From Shewanella kaireitica (lineage in GTDB: Bacteria; Pseudomonadota; Gammaproteobacteria; Enterobacterales; Shewanellaceae): a stretch of DNA of 64,000 bases. Under the pieces are notes generated by a model. That model did not search any database. It was not told the origin of the DNA and was given only the letters and a program-made list of their open reading frames with translations. The stretch is taken from assembly GCF_023284045.1 (NCBI RefSeq), contig NZ_JAKIKQ010000006.1, forward strand, positions 124,001 to 188,000, read 5' to 3'. Each line of letters opens with the position of its first letter. Within the stretch, counting starts at the first letter, position 1. This document shows, piece after piece, positions 9,586 through 18,582 of this stretch. Position numbers and translations under genes: made by a program.

Positions 9586-12500
9586 TTAATTAACTTCTCG
9601 CCAATATATAATGCGATCATGACCGCGATAAGTACCAAAGAAAGCACTGGCTCTTGGGTCTTCAAGTGTGGCGCTATCAAAGTTCCAATACCATTGCAGC
9701 CACTTATCAACATGTAGCTGTAAACCGACCTCACCTTCAGCATTGGGCGCGGGGAAATAGATAAAGCTTTTGCCTAAGCCGATTGAGCCTGTTTTACCGC
9801 TGCCGCCTGTGTTGGTAAAGCCCTCGACGGCGCCAAGTCCCGCATCAGGCGTTAACACTAAACCAGTATCCTCGACAACTGTTGCGGTAGTGGTATCGAA
9901 AACAGAGCAGCTATCTTGCCCATTACTCACCCACCGTGAATTTGCATCAACATATTCAGTGCCAAGCTCAAGCCGCAGCTCTTCTGATGAGGGGCCATAG
10001 GCATTTTGCATCACTAAACGGCCGTAGCGCATTTCAAAGTTGTCATCTTTGGCTATGTCATTAAAAGTGATACCTGTACAAGCAGCTGTCGCGTTCTCTT
10101 GATAGCAGATACCGTCAGTATCTTTGAGATCATTAACTTCAAGGCTGAGCTCAAAGACGGCATCAAAAGGTGTTATTAAAGCAGTGGTGCGGTTGTATCT
10201 AAGCGTGCCATCCATTAAATAGGCTGATCTAACCTCGCTGTCCGTACCATCAAGATAAGCAACAGTGCGACTATTAGGCTCTAACTCTTCAAGCACTGGG
10301 AATGTCGAGCCAGCAATATTATTGAATGTTCGATTAGTCCATTGATTTTGATACTTCCACCAATTTTCTACCTGATAGTTTTTAGTTTCATTACCATCGA
10401 TATTTTTACCAAGCACCAGCAGCTTAGGCTCAGCCCCAGTTTTGAATAAAAATGGCTCGTCCATATAAGTAAACACACCACAACTTGCTTGAGGGGCTGG
10501 ATTGTTAGGGGTTACCGTTAAGTAATAAGGGGTAAAGCGTCCTATTTTCTTCGTTGTTGCGCCAGGGATACTGTAGCCAAAATAGCCGCCAGCTTTAGGT
10601 TCTACTGAAAAAGTGAAAATACCCACTTCCGACACAGATTGTGCGATCACTTGCTCACCAGCATTTTGTTCGTATTCACTTTTGCCCAAGGTTCCAGTTT
10701 CACCACCTTCAGCGGCTGTTGGACTGATAAGCTCATGAGTCAATAGCATTTCGTCGTGAGAAAAGTTGGGAGTAATCGCATTGCCACTACAGATATCACT
10801 GTCACTATCTGACTGCCAAGCCATAGCTTTAACCTTGATATCAAACTCCTCTCCTGCTCTTTTATATTTCGCACTGCTAACACTACAGTTGGCACAGGAA
10901 TCGGACTCTAAGCAGATCCCTACAGGTCGGCGAACAAATTTATTGCTACCGTCCATCACTAGGCCGTCTTCATCACCTGTTCCTGTATATCGTGCATTGA
11001 GCTGCATCTCGCCGGCATCGGCATAGTTAACGTCAATTTTAGCTTCGCCATTCTCATCAAAATTAAGGTTCAGGCTCTCAGCTGTTGCCAAAGAGATACC
11101 AACTTCCTTTTCAACACTGGCTGATTTAACCGAGACCTTCATGGTGCCTGTCGTAGGGTCTGAATAATCACTCCAGAAATTAAGCGATTTAGTTTGACTC
11201 TTAAATGCAGGCACACACGCTTGACCAACATCACTTTGCTTAACTGCCTTTACCAGAATATCCGTTGATGGTTTATTTGAAAGCTCATCAGGGATATCGA
11301 AAATAAACCCACTTTCGGCAAATGCAAGCGTACAACTGGCGCTATTTAGCGCCCCACTACCTTGCCTACAAAGAGTGTTACTGCCTGCAACCGTCGATGG
11401 GAAAGAACTAGAAACACCGATAGTCACCGGCGACACAGTATTAGAACGCAAACTCACTGTCGCTGTGCCATTAATCAGGTTAACCACATTGCCACCAACC
11501 CAGCCACCATTAGTCATTGATGCAGGTATTAGATTGGCTGTAACAGGATCGGTAAACAGATCGCACTCAGCATTACGACAGGCACGAATGGTCATCTCTT
11601 CTGCATTACAGGTTAGTGGACTACTTGAGTAATCAAACTCAAAGTGATGCACCAGTTGACCTAGAGGGTTTGAATCTAATGCACAAACTTCAAAGTTATC
11701 AATTTCATGGTTGTTATTAGCTCCACCTGTTGAGCCCGTTATAGATAGATAAAAATCATCAGGAACGCCGCCCTGTCCATCAATTTCCCTAGCATCAAAT
11801 TCAGGCACTAATATTTGGAATCCATTGCCGTCTTTGATATCCCGCTCAACTAACACTAATGCTTGACCTGCTACTCGGGAGTCAACAGTGATTCTATACC
11901 TATGATTGGGCGAAGCTGTATTAGTCGGTCTTTTATCAATAGCCGGATTTAAATTGGCCGCAGTGCCAGCTAAGTACATGTAACTAGAGTTAGCTGAACC
12001 ACGGATTGTGACTGATTGAGATCTAAATCCAGGCCCTCCGATTTTGCCCTCTGTTGGATTTGAGAAATTACCATATTCATCTAACCCGACTCCCATCCAA
12101 CCGCCAGCAAAACCTGGTGTACCGTTGTTACGCTGAGCATAACCTAATGCACCGCCAAAGCTGCCTGGTTGTGGAGTGATAGATGCATCAGATAAAATAA
12201 TAGCGACACCATCTCCTCCAGTCCCTGACGAGGGAGACCAAGCGTAATAGTCAAACTCAACCTTAACGAAATTATCAGCCGCAGGAAACAGGCGTTGATA
12301 AGTGCTCGATGTCGCTTGATTACCTCTTGCTGGCGTAATGCGCATTCGATTGGATTCAATTGCAGGAGCCGTAGAACTGCCCAGCGTTTTAATTGCCCAG
12401 TCGCTACCTAAATCATCACGATTAAAATCATCGTAGAAACACTGTAGTACAGGCGTTTCATCGTCATATGACAGCGCTACAAAAGCGTAATTTTCAGCGA

Positions 12501-14226
12501 CATGGTTACGTTCGGAATCTTGATACTGATCTTCATCAACACCAATACTAACTTTATCATTTGTCAGAACACATCGTCTTAGCCAGCCACCATCCGGACC
12601 ATTTCTCGAACTTTTACCTGCAACAAAAACGGGAGGTGTGTCGAAGCCCGTAAGATCACTTTCATATGCGCACTGATCATCGAGGTTTTTTACTGTGCTT
12701 CTAGGAATTGTCCAATAACCACTGTCGAAATGGTATTTAGTCTGTTTACTATTGAGTGAGATAGTGCCGTTGCCACTTTCCAATGCTAAATAGGCAATAT
12801 CTTCACTTTGTAACTTATTGAGTTTAGTATTCGCGGGCTGACAATATTTATTACCGTAGCCATTACCTGAACCAGCATTAACCACCTCAGAGACGTCCAT
12901 CCCTATAGAGAGTTGACTACCATTGGGATCTGCAATACTTGATAGCCAACAACTGTTATTAGCCGATTGAATTTGACTGAGCACTACATCAAAGCTCTGA
13001 CTTAAAGAGACACTCTCATAATTGCCAAGCGTTTTATAAAGCACCTCATCAACCGCCTTAATACCCGCCTCAAATTTAGTGCCGTCAGAAAATTCGTGTG
13101 TTCCTGCTGTGGTGGCTATCCAGTGAACTTCTTCCATCGGCTTAGCGGAAATACCGGAGCCTTGAGGTGAACGCTGACTCCAACTAAAGCCTGCATTTGA
13201 AATGCTAGTAATAAAAACTGAGGCTGGACCATCATTATTATTAGGGTCATCCTCTGTGATAGTCGGCATCAAAAAAACCAACGGCGTGACACCAACATCA
13301 AAAGCTGTATCAAACGAAACTGTGCCTGACGTGGCTTTACCAAATTGGAAGTTTAGCGGCTGCTGTGGGCTAGCATCACAATTAGGAATGGTATCAATGT
13401 TATTAGAACTATCAGTAAAGGTAACTGAACTTCCCCCCTCTAGCTTTACCTCTTTCTCAGCAGTGACAGCGCCCTCAACTGAAGAACTTCCTTTAAGCTT
13501 TACGTTTTTCTCAGAAACAATATGCGCTAGAACATGATTTGAGCCTTGAAGTTCAAAGTCACCGTACGTGTAAATTAGCAGTTGTTCGGCTGAATTGGCG
13601 AGGTCACCATTCTTATGTTCATACTTATGATCTGGGCCAATAAACCAACTCACTGTACCATCGTCTGGGTAGATTACCGTTACGCCACTTTTTATTTCTA
13701 AATGCTTTATCCAATACTGCCCCGCTGCAAACTCTAGTGTTCCGCTTTCAGCTTTTAGGTGTTCCATCTTATAAACACCATTATCGGTGGTAAATCTTAT
13801 CGCTCTATCACTGCCATCCTTTAAATGAATATGACCATAGTCACCAGCAGAAACGCTTATGTCGGGGTTGTTATAACTAGTTTCAATTTTCAGATCACTA
13901 CTCGACCTGCATTGCTCAAAAGATATCCTCTCTGAAGGAATACGAGCTAATTCATCAGAGTCCTCACATTCAAGGGCATTACCAGAATTTGGAACACAGG
14001 CTTCACCTTTATCATCGACATCTTCGGAAGGAAGAGCACCATCTTGCGGCGCATTATAGAGTTTTGCAGAAGATTCGAATTTGAGCTTTCCTTTATCATC
14101 AGTAGAGTTAACCCCTTCAGGAAACGTTTGGCTCCAGTCTGTGGCGATTGCGTTTTGCGCGAACAAAACAGCCGATATAAGTAAGCTAAGAAGCAAACTA
14201 GCTCGGAATTTAACAAGATTAATCAC
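9586..14226 (-). CDS. mshQ: MSHA pilus biogenesis protein MshQ (giant secreted, lectin-like)
   Basis: About 1546 residues, the last gene of the MSHA structural operon. The N-terminus INLVKFRASLLLSLLISAVL, followed by AQNAIA, reads as a signal peptide. A concanavalin A/laminin-G-like jelly-roll is suggested at about residues 610-840 by YDDFNRDDLGSDW and GGDGVAIILSD, then IDNFEVCALDS. The C-terminus ends in DRIIYWREVN, the usual MshQ ending. The protein is cysteine-bearing and rich in Ser, Thr and Asn. GTG at 14226 is preferred: GGAGG lies nine bases upstream and the start overlaps the mshP stop; a longer frame to 14292 would lie inside mshP. Its exact role is not established; a tip or adhesin role is inference. 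Confidence 0.85.
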   Translation of the reverse strand: MINLVKFRASLLLSLLISAVLFAQNAIATDWSQTFPEGVNSTDDKGKLKFESSAKLYNAPQDGALPSEDVDDKGEACVPNSGNALECEDSDELARIPSERISFEQCRSSSDLKIETSYNNPDISVSAGDYGHIHLKDGSDRAIRFTTDNGVYKMEHLKAESGTLEFAAGQYWIKHLEIKSGVTVIYPDDGTVSWFIGPDHKYEHKNGDLANSAEQLLIYTYGDFELQGSNHVLAHIVSEKNVKLKGSSSVEGAVTAEKEVKLEGGSSVTFTDSSNNIDTIPNCDASPQQPLNFQFGKATSGTVSFDTAFDVGVTPLVFLMPTITEDDPNNNDGPASVFITSISNAGFSWSQRSPQGSGISAKPMEEVHWIATTAGTHEFSDGTKFEAGIKAVDEVLYKTLGNYESVSLSQSFDVVLSQIQSANNSCWLSSIADPNGSQLSIGMDVSEVVNAGSGNGYGNKYCQPANTKLNKLQSEDIAYLALESGNGTISLNSKQTKYHFDSGYWTIPRSTVKNLDDQCAYESDLTGFDTPPVFVAGKSSRNGPDGGWLRRCVLTNDKVSIGVDEDQYQDSERNHVAENYAFVALSYDDETPVLQCFYDDFNRDDLGSDWAIKTLGSSTAPAIESNRMRITPARGNQATSSTYQRLFPAADNFVKVEFDYYAWSPSSGTGGDGVAIILSDASITPQPGSFGGALGYAQRNNGTPGFAGGWMGVGLDEYGNFSNPTEGKIGGPGFRSQSVTIRGSANSSYMYLAGTAANLNPAIDKRPTNTASPNHRYRITVDSRVAGQALVLVERDIKDGNGFQILVPEFDAREIDGQGGVPDDFYLSITGSTGGANNNHEIDNFEVCALDSNPLGQLVHHFEFDYSSSPLTCNAEEMTIRACRNAECDLFTDPVTANLIPASMTNGGWVGGNVVNLINGTATVSLRSNTVSPVTIGVSSSFPSTVAGSNTLCRQGSGALNSASCTLAFAESGFIFDIPDELSNKPSTDILVKAVKQSDVGQACVPAFKSQTKSLNFWSDYSDPTTGTMKVSVKSASVEKEVGISLATAESLNLNFDENGEAKIDVNYADAGEMQLNARYTGTGDEDGLVMDGSNKFVRRPVGICLESDSCANCSVSSAKYKRAGEEFDIKVKAMAWQSDSDSDICSGNAITPNFSHDEMLLTHELISPTAAEGGETGTLGKSEYEQNAGEQVIAQSVSEVGIFTFSVEPKAGGYFGYSIPGATTKKIGRFTPYYLTVTPNNPAPQASCGVFTYMDEPFLFKTGAEPKLLVLGKNIDGNETKNYQVENWWKYQNQWTNRTFNNIAGSTFPVLEELEPNSRTVAYLDGTDSEVRSAYLMDGTLRYNRTTALITPFDAVFELSLEVNDLKDTDGICYQENATAACTGITFNDIAKDDNFEMRYGRLVMQNAYGPSSEELRLELGTEYVDANSRWVSNGQDSCSVFDTTTATVVEDTGLVLTPDAGLGAVEGFTNTGGSGKTGSIGLGKSFIYFPAPNAEGEVGLQLHVDKWLQWYWNFDSATLEDPRASAFFGTYRGHDRIIYWREVN

Positions 14227-14728
14227 GGGCTTCGACCTCCACGGTGCGATTAACGCGGATACAACTAGCATCGCTATTGGTGCCTGAGTCACACTGACCC
14301 GTGCTGCAAGTGGCTGTGCTGGTAATCAAGTATTGCGTCATATTTATCGGTAGTGTTGTAGTTGTCACAGCGTTACATCTAATATTAACCGAGCAACCAT
14401 GAAAGCCGACTAAACCAGTGTCTGTTCCGATATTCCATGGCACCCCAGTAGGGTTGGCATTACAGGTTCCTACACCTACTTGATCAACCGGAAATAGTTC
14501 GGCTAAAGCCCTATCTGCACCACTATTTGCCGCTGCAAAAGCGCGAGTGCCCCATACTTCGAGGCTAATTTGTTGGTCTGCATCATCTAAAACATTGATA
14601 AGCGTCGCTGCTAACAAAAACATCACGGTGATAATAAACACACCGATGATCAGTGCGCTACCGCGCTGCTTAGTTAAAGGCTGCTTAAGAGTATGCTTCA
14701 TTTTATTCTGCGACTGATTAGGGGACAT
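14219..14728 (-). CDS. mshP: MSHA pilus biogenesis protein MshP
   Basis: A 169-residue PilX-like membrane protein. The N-terminal helix RGSALIIGVFIITVMFLLAA resembles the minor-pilin-associated PilX/GspK class, in which the usual FTLIE prepilin motif is replaced by a GSAL-type start. It probably assembles with MshC, MshD and MshO at the pilus tip. The ATG at 14728 overlaps the mshO end and has AGGTGATAA in front. An ATG nine codons in (MKHTLKQ) is possible but has no ribosome-binding site. Confidence 0.85.
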   Translation of the reverse strand: MSPNQSQNKMKHTLKQPLTKQRGSALIIGVFIITVMFLLAATLINVLDDADQQISLEVWGTRAFAAANSGADRALAELFPVDQVGVGTCNANPTGVPWNIGTDTGLVGFHGCSVNIRCNAVTTTTLPINMTQYLITSTATCSTGQCDSGTNSDASCIRVNRTVEVEARD

Positions 14729-15596
14729 TTATCACCTGCACTTGGTGATGATATTGCAGTGCTTGCCCCTGAACATCAAATAGAGGATTAAGGTGAACCA
14801 TGGCATTATTTTGCAGTGTTCCTGGCGTGTATGCCATAGGTTCATTCGATGCGATGGTATTCTCTATATTCTCAGCCATTAATACCGCAGGTCCCATGTT
14901 TGCTGGCGAAGGTTGGGTTGTCGGGTTATTAAATCCGTAACCAGCGTAGCGATTAAGCAGAGCAAGTTCATCAGTGACCTTCTCAAAGCAGTAACTTACC
15001 GCGCCAGCCACCCCAAAATAACGTTGTCGCGGCGACATCTCGCTAAACTGTACTGTTTTATCAAACTCAACAGTAGTGGCATTAGTTAAGGCACTATTGG
15101 TAACCTCTTTTATGGTAAATAACTTACCTGTGATGCCATTGGCTGAGGTATAAACATCAGCAGGTCTTAACGGATAGATGAGTAACTGCTGATCTTTCGT
15201 TAACGGCGCGCTATTACTCGCTTGCATCACAATAGCTGTATTAGCGGCGGGTAAAGGGGCTACTGGCGCAAGAATATAGGAAGCACTAGAGGCAATAGGC
15301 ATCATCTCAACACACTGCCAATCATTACCGCTACTTCGAACACGAATGCTATTGGGCACTGCATTACGAATATCACGAGTCATACGCTCAATGGCAAAGC
15401 GGCTCTGGCTCATCACTTGCTCAACCGAGGTTGAATCGATAAAAATACGAGTGCCAAAAATGAGAAAACTGCTGACACCTAGCACCAATATTCCAAGGAT
15501 GATTACCACGGTAACCATTTCAACTAAAGTGAAGCCACGACTCTTACAAGCCATTTTTCTATTACGGTGCAGAGCAAATGTTAATGGCTTAGACAT
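14718..15596 (-). CDS. mshO: MSHA minor pilin MshO (PilW-like)
   Basis: A 292-residue prepilin-like protein. The type IV prepilin site is RG/FTLVEM after a 21-residue leader, followed by the hydrophobic helix VTVVIILGILVLGVSSFLIF and a long globular part, a PilW/GspJ-like layout. The prepilin peptidase would cut before the Phe and methylate it. The start at 15596 has AGGAGG eight bases upstream and overlaps the mshD stop as TAATG, which supports the long leader over a second ATG 14 codons in. Confidence 0.87.
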   Translation of the reverse strand: MSKPLTFALHRNRKMACKSRGFTLVEMVTVVIILGILVLGVSSFLIFGTRIFIDSTSVEQVMSQSRFAIERMTRDIRNAVPNSIRVRSSGNDWQCVEMMPIASSASYILAPVAPLPAANTAIVMQASNSAPLTKDQQLLIYPLRPADVYTSANGITGKLFTIKEVTNSALTNATTVEFDKTVQFSEMSPRQRYFGVAGAVSYCFEKVTDELALLNRYAGYGFNNPTTQPSPANMGPAVLMAENIENTIASNEPMAYTPGTLQNNAMVHLNPLFDVQGQALQYHHQVQVINVP

Positions 15597-16159
15597 TAAT
15601 AATTCCTCCTTATCGCGTTATAGGTAATCACTTCACCTGTAGGAGTCGTTACATTAACGGTTACAAGTTTACTATTCAAATCAGGGTGTTGATTATACGT
15701 AACCGCTACTGACAGCTGGTAGTTGATATAACGACTGGCATAGGTTTCGTTACTATTAAGCATTTCACTGTCAATGGTGAGGCCTATGTAATCATCAACA
15801 TCGTTAAAGTCATTACGACCTTCTGTGGCCTCTGGGCCTAAATCACCCTCAGCAGTACAAGCTATCCCAGCAGGCAGACCCAGCAAAGGTTTTTCAACCG
15901 CACCACAAGCGGGAACACCGCCATTCGCATTGGTGTTCTGATCGTAACGCTTACCCCAAATCTCATTCAGTATCGAGTGCGCAAGTTCTGCCGAGCGGAC
16001 TCTATGCAAGGTATCAGATGCTCTTTCAGCTTGGGGGAATAGCATGGTACTGAGCATCACAAAGGCGATGCTAATAACCACCATACCTACCACTAGCTCA
16101 ACTAAGGTAAAACCCTTATGAGATGCCATAGAGGGCTTTGTGGCACAACTAGCCCGCAT
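15596..16159 (-). CDS. mshD: MSHA minor pilin MshD (PilV-like)
   Basis: A 187-residue prepilin. The processing site is KG/FTLVELVVGM, with helix VGMVVISIAFVMLSTMLF. The family position is that of PilV/GspI-type minor pilins, likely part of a tip complex. I chose ATG at 16159 (MRASCATKPS) because GGAGGGG lies seven bases upstream and the start overlaps the mshC stop; the frame open further upstream runs inside mshC and is unlikely to be used. It overlaps mshO by one base at its 3' end. Confidence 0.87.
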   Translation of the reverse strand: MRASCATKPSMASHKGFTLVELVVGMVVISIAFVMLSTMLFPQAERASDTLHRVRSAELAHSILNEIWGKRYDQNTNANGGVPACGAVEKPLLGLPAGIACTAEGDLGPEATEGRNDFNDVDDYIGLTIDSEMLNSNETYASRYINYQLSVAVTYNQHPDLNSKLVTVNVTTPTGEVITYNAIRRNY

Positions 16160-16634
16160 GAATATACCCCTCCGACTCAATTGCAATAAACTGAGTTTCA
16201 TCAGCGAGCACTGTAATGCAGCGGCCACTGCAAAGGCTGCCATTCACAATAGGTACGCCTTGGGCATTAAACTCGACGCTGAAGTTGGTGGTTGTGGTAT
16301 TGGTTAACATTAGCGAGGCACCACCTTGAAAGGTTTGCGCTGCATCTGTACGCGCAGGCGTGCCACTACAACCTTCGTTGAAACGGCCGTTATAGCGAGA
16401 TACTTGATATTGAGTCGATGTTACAGACAAACGATAACAGCGGTCTTGATTATTCATCGCCATAATCTGCACTTTGCGCAGTTCAGCAATGAACTCTTCG
16501 CGCAGGGTAAAGGCGCTATAACTGGAAGTAGTAAAAAGACGCGGAATGACTACCACCGAAAGAATGGCGATTAAAATGATAGTGGTCACAAGCTCAACTA
16601 GAGTAAAGCCTGATTGGCGGTGCGCTGTAAGCAT
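16149..16634 (-). CDS. mshC: MSHA minor pilin MshC (GspH/FimT-like)
   Basis: A 161-residue prepilin with a short leader, MLTAHRQSG/FTLVEL, and helix TTIILIAILSVVVIPRLF. The globular part has cysteines (C47, and two more near the C-terminus) that could form disulfides. It is the first gene after the terminator that follows the mshA genes, so it may have its own promoter or depend on read-through. The ATG at 16634 has AGGACAG upstream. Confidence 0.88.
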   Translation of the reverse strand: MLTAHRQSGFTLVELVTTIILIAILSVVVIPRLFTTSSYSAFTLREEFIAELRKVQIMAMNNQDRCYRLSVTSTQYQVSRYNGRFNEGCSGTPARTDAAQTFQGGASLMLTNTTTTNFSVEFNAQGVPIVNGSLCSGRCITVLADETQFIAIESEGYIHAG

Positions 16635-16685
16635 TGTCTGTCCTGATTGATGCAGCTAAGCAATGGTAGTAGTTACTCGGCTTAA

Positions 16686-16728
16686 GTATTAGGGAACCTA
16701 ATACCAGAGACACTTATTCATCAGTGTC
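16686..16728 (-). other. Two tandem hairpins upstream of mshC
   Basis: Between the mshA terminator and mshC lie a perfect 8-bp stem GTATTAGG/CCTAATAC (16686-16693 with 16697-16704) and a 6-bp stem GACACT/AGTGTC (16709-16714 with 16723-16728). Neither has a T-run on the transcribed strand, so they are not classic terminators. They could protect the mshCDOPQ message or act as binding sites; function unknown. Confidence 0.5.
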
Positions 16729-16781
16729 TAACAGTTTAATAAGTATGGCAAATAAAACGAGCGTGTTACGCCGTTAGTTAT

Positions 16782-16810
16782 AAAAAAGGCCTGCTTAGCA
16801 GGCCTTTTTT
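16782..16810 (-). terminator. Bidirectional Rho-independent terminator after the mshA pair
   Basis: A perfect 7-bp stem GGCCTGC/GCAGGCC (16788-16794 with 16798-16804) with loop TTA is flanked by six A and six T, so it works on either strand. It follows the stop of the second mshA-like gene by 13 bases and precedes mshC. It would keep pilin subunit mRNA abundant while limiting expression of the minor-pilin operon. Confidence 0.85.
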
Positions 16811-16823
16811 ATTTCAATATCAA

Positions 16824-17288
16824 TTAACAGTCATCAGCGGTTGGCATTGTGCCGTAATCTGGTGGTGTTGTCGTGTTTGCAGCTTCAGTGTATGTAAATA
16901 TACAAGTTGTTGGCGCATCTTTTTGCCTAAAGCTCAATATACCTGCCGTAGTTCCTGGTACGCTTTTAGTGTCCTCTACGATAACCCAATCACTAGCAGT
17001 TATATCTAACGCATCTGATACATTGTCTACATCAGCTTGAATGTAACCGTAATTTAAAACAGCTCCTTCAATTGTCTCTTCAGTAGCTTTCTCTTTTCCA
17101 CCAATCGCAGCTTTTGAGTAATATAAAGAGTTCGCGCCTTGCAACGCTCCCTTCATACCTTGCAACGTAGAAACTCTAGCATCACTTTGTAAGTTGATAA
17201 ATTTAGGTGCTGCGGTTACCGCTAGAATACCCAAAATAATAATAACCACCACTAACTCTATTAGTGTAAAACCATTTTGTTTTTGCAT
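16824..17288 (-). CDS. Second MshA-type pilin subunit (paralogue)
   Basis: A 154-residue type IV pilin with leader [16 protein letters not shown]. Its first 38 residues are identical to those of the adjacent gene at 17302-17826, after which the two diverge ([18 protein letters not shown] against [18 protein letters not shown]). Cysteines near the C-terminus (TTCIF and the last residue) fit the pilin disulfide loop. ATG at 17288 is chosen by the leader and by GGAGC upstream; only 13 bases separate it from the previous stop. It may be a structural variant or minor subunit of the MSHA pilus. The N-terminal DNA differs at many third positions, so the duplication is not recent. Confidence 0.85.
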   Translation of the reverse strand: MQKQNGFTLIELVVVIIILGILAVTAAPKFINLQSDARVSTLQGMKGALQGANSLYYSKAAIGGKEKATEETIEGAVLNYGYIQADVDNVSDALDITASDWVIVEDTKSVPGTTAGILSFRQKDAPTTCIFTYTEAANTTTPPDYGTMPTADDC

Positions 17289-17301
17289 TTGAAAGCTCCG
17301 A

Positions 17302-17826
17302 TTAGCAACCATTATCAGTTATCACGTATGTAGGGATAGTATTTGCATCAGCAGCTTGGGTGTAAACCAACTTGCAGGCAGCCTCAGAACCAGAAGTAGT
17401 GACTTCTTTCGGGGCACCATTTTGCGTGATAGTAATAATATTAGTACCCTCAACAACTAGCCAATCTGTATCCGCTGTACCAAAATTTGCATCAATTGCA
17501 TTATTAAACTCATCTTCAGTCGCTTGAAGATAACCAAATTGTGTAATAGCCACATTCTCCGCACCGATATCTACACCGTCATCAGCATCTGCAGCCCAAC
17601 CTGTTGCAGCTAGCTTTTCTTTCCCAGCTAAAGCAGCTTTGGCAAAAACTAAGCCATTAGCGCCTTGAATAGCACCTTTAACACCTTGCAGTGCTGACTG
17701 GCGAGCATCACTCTGTAAATTAATAAACTTAGGCGCGGCGGTTACGGCCAAAATACCGAGAATAATAATCACCACCACTAATTCAATTAGGGTAAAACCA
17801 TTTTGTTTTTGCATATTGATATTCAT
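17302..17826 (-). CDS. mshA: MSHA major pilin MshA
   Basis: A 174-residue type IV pilin. The leader [10 protein letters not shown] is followed by [17 protein letters not shown] and then the conserved [11 protein letters not shown]. Two C-terminal cysteines (EAACKL and the last residue) would form the D-region disulfide. I call this the major subunit from its order directly after mshB and its strong ribosome-binding site (GAGGA six bases before the ATG at 17826); the paralogue downstream could equally be the main subunit under some conditions. Its leader RNA contains competing hairpins. Confidence 0.88.
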   Translation of the reverse strand: MNINMQKQNGFTLIELVVVIIILGILAVTAAPKFINLQSDARQSALQGVKGAIQGANGLVFAKAALAGKEKLAATGWAADADDGVDIGAENVAITQFGYLQATEDEFNNAIDANFGTADTDWLVVEGTNIITITQNGAPKEVTTSGSEAACKLVYTQAADANTIPTYVITDNGC

Positions 17827-17851
17827 TTTAATTCCTCAAAATACGAGTTAC

Positions 17852-17890
17852 AGCTGATGGTAGCTCTTAATCTAAACCACGCATCAGCTA
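17852..17890 (-). promoter_or_regulatory. Competing hairpins in the mshA leader
   Basis: In the 71 bases between mshB and mshA the minus strand reads GTAGCTGATG, then AGCTAC and CATCAGCT further on. The segment AGCTGATG can pair perfectly with CATCAGCT (8 bp), while the overlapping GTAGCT can pair with AGCTAC (6 bp). The two folds exclude each other. The downstream partner ends about 25 bases before the mshA start. This could be a simple mRNA-stability hairpin or a switch; only the complementarity is observed. Confidence 0.45.
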
Positions 17891-17897
17891 CAAAAAA

Positions 17898-18512
17898 TTA
17901 GTTGATAAAGCTTTGAACCTGGCCATTACCAGGGCTATAAGTCACACCTTTGCCAATCAATTGAGTCGGCACTGGATTTGGTTTGCCATTAGTATCATCT
18001 AGCACTAGTGATTCAACCAAATGGTAAACACAAAGATCTAAGCCCGTTATTGCATTTCCGTTAATGTCAATGCCTGTTCCATTGTTGTTATCACCACCAA
18101 CATTTGGCTCAACACTAACAACATATCTTTGCTTACGTGCATCTTGGGTAGCTGATACGTTACGAGGTGCATTTTGTAAAACAGTATTAAAAACTTCACT
18201 ACAGCGAGTGACATTCATATCTGTGGCAGAGTTTCCACCAGTCCCTGTTGGGAAGCCAAAACGAGTATCTAACTGGACACGCGCACCATCTAGAACAACA
18301 TTGTTATTACGACGTCCATCAACTTCCCATTGTGAGCGCACAAAACTCACTGCTGTAGCCAAACCACCAGAAACACCTTCAACACTAACGTCTTCAGCAT
18401 CTTCAGTTACATTCAAAAAACGTGGGATTGCTGTTGCTGCCAGCAGACCCAAAATTACAATCACAATCACTAATTCGATAAGGGAGAAACCCTTCTGATA
18501 CTGTCTAATCAT
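17898..18512 (-). CDS. mshB: MSHA pilin-like protein MshB
   Basis: A 204-residue prepilin with leader MIRQYQKG/FSLIELVIVI and helix VIVIVILGLLAATAIPRF. It resembles MshA at the N-terminus but has its own larger globular domain with two cysteines (TRCSEVF and DLCVYH). By order (mshF-mshB-mshA) it corresponds to MshB of Vibrio, a minor pilin that may be the pilus base or tip subunit. The ATG at 18512 has GGGG at a good distance. Confidence 0.87.
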   Translation of the reverse strand: MIRQYQKGFSLIELVIVIVILGLLAATAIPRFLNVTEDAEDVSVEGVSGGLATAVSFVRSQWEVDGRRNNNVVLDGARVQLDTRFGFPTGTGGNSATDMNVTRCSEVFNTVLQNAPRNVSATQDARKQRYVVSVEPNVGGDNNNGTGIDINGNAITGLDLCVYHLVESLVLDDTNGKPNPVPTQLIGKGVTYSPGNGQVQSFIN

Positions 18513-18582
18513 TTAAAGCCCCATTTGGTTATATGCTTATTCTATCAGCTTGTTAAAAATAGAAAACAGATAATTTCACTAT

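Noticed and set aside
9555-9743. 62-residue frame with a membrane-like stretch and a basic tail, resembling a sorting signal
   Set aside because: It lies in another frame over the conserved MshQ C-terminus (ending DRIIYWREVN) and has no ribosome-binding site.
18064-18498. 144-residue plus-strand frame
   Set aside because: Antisense shadow of mshB with no start signals.
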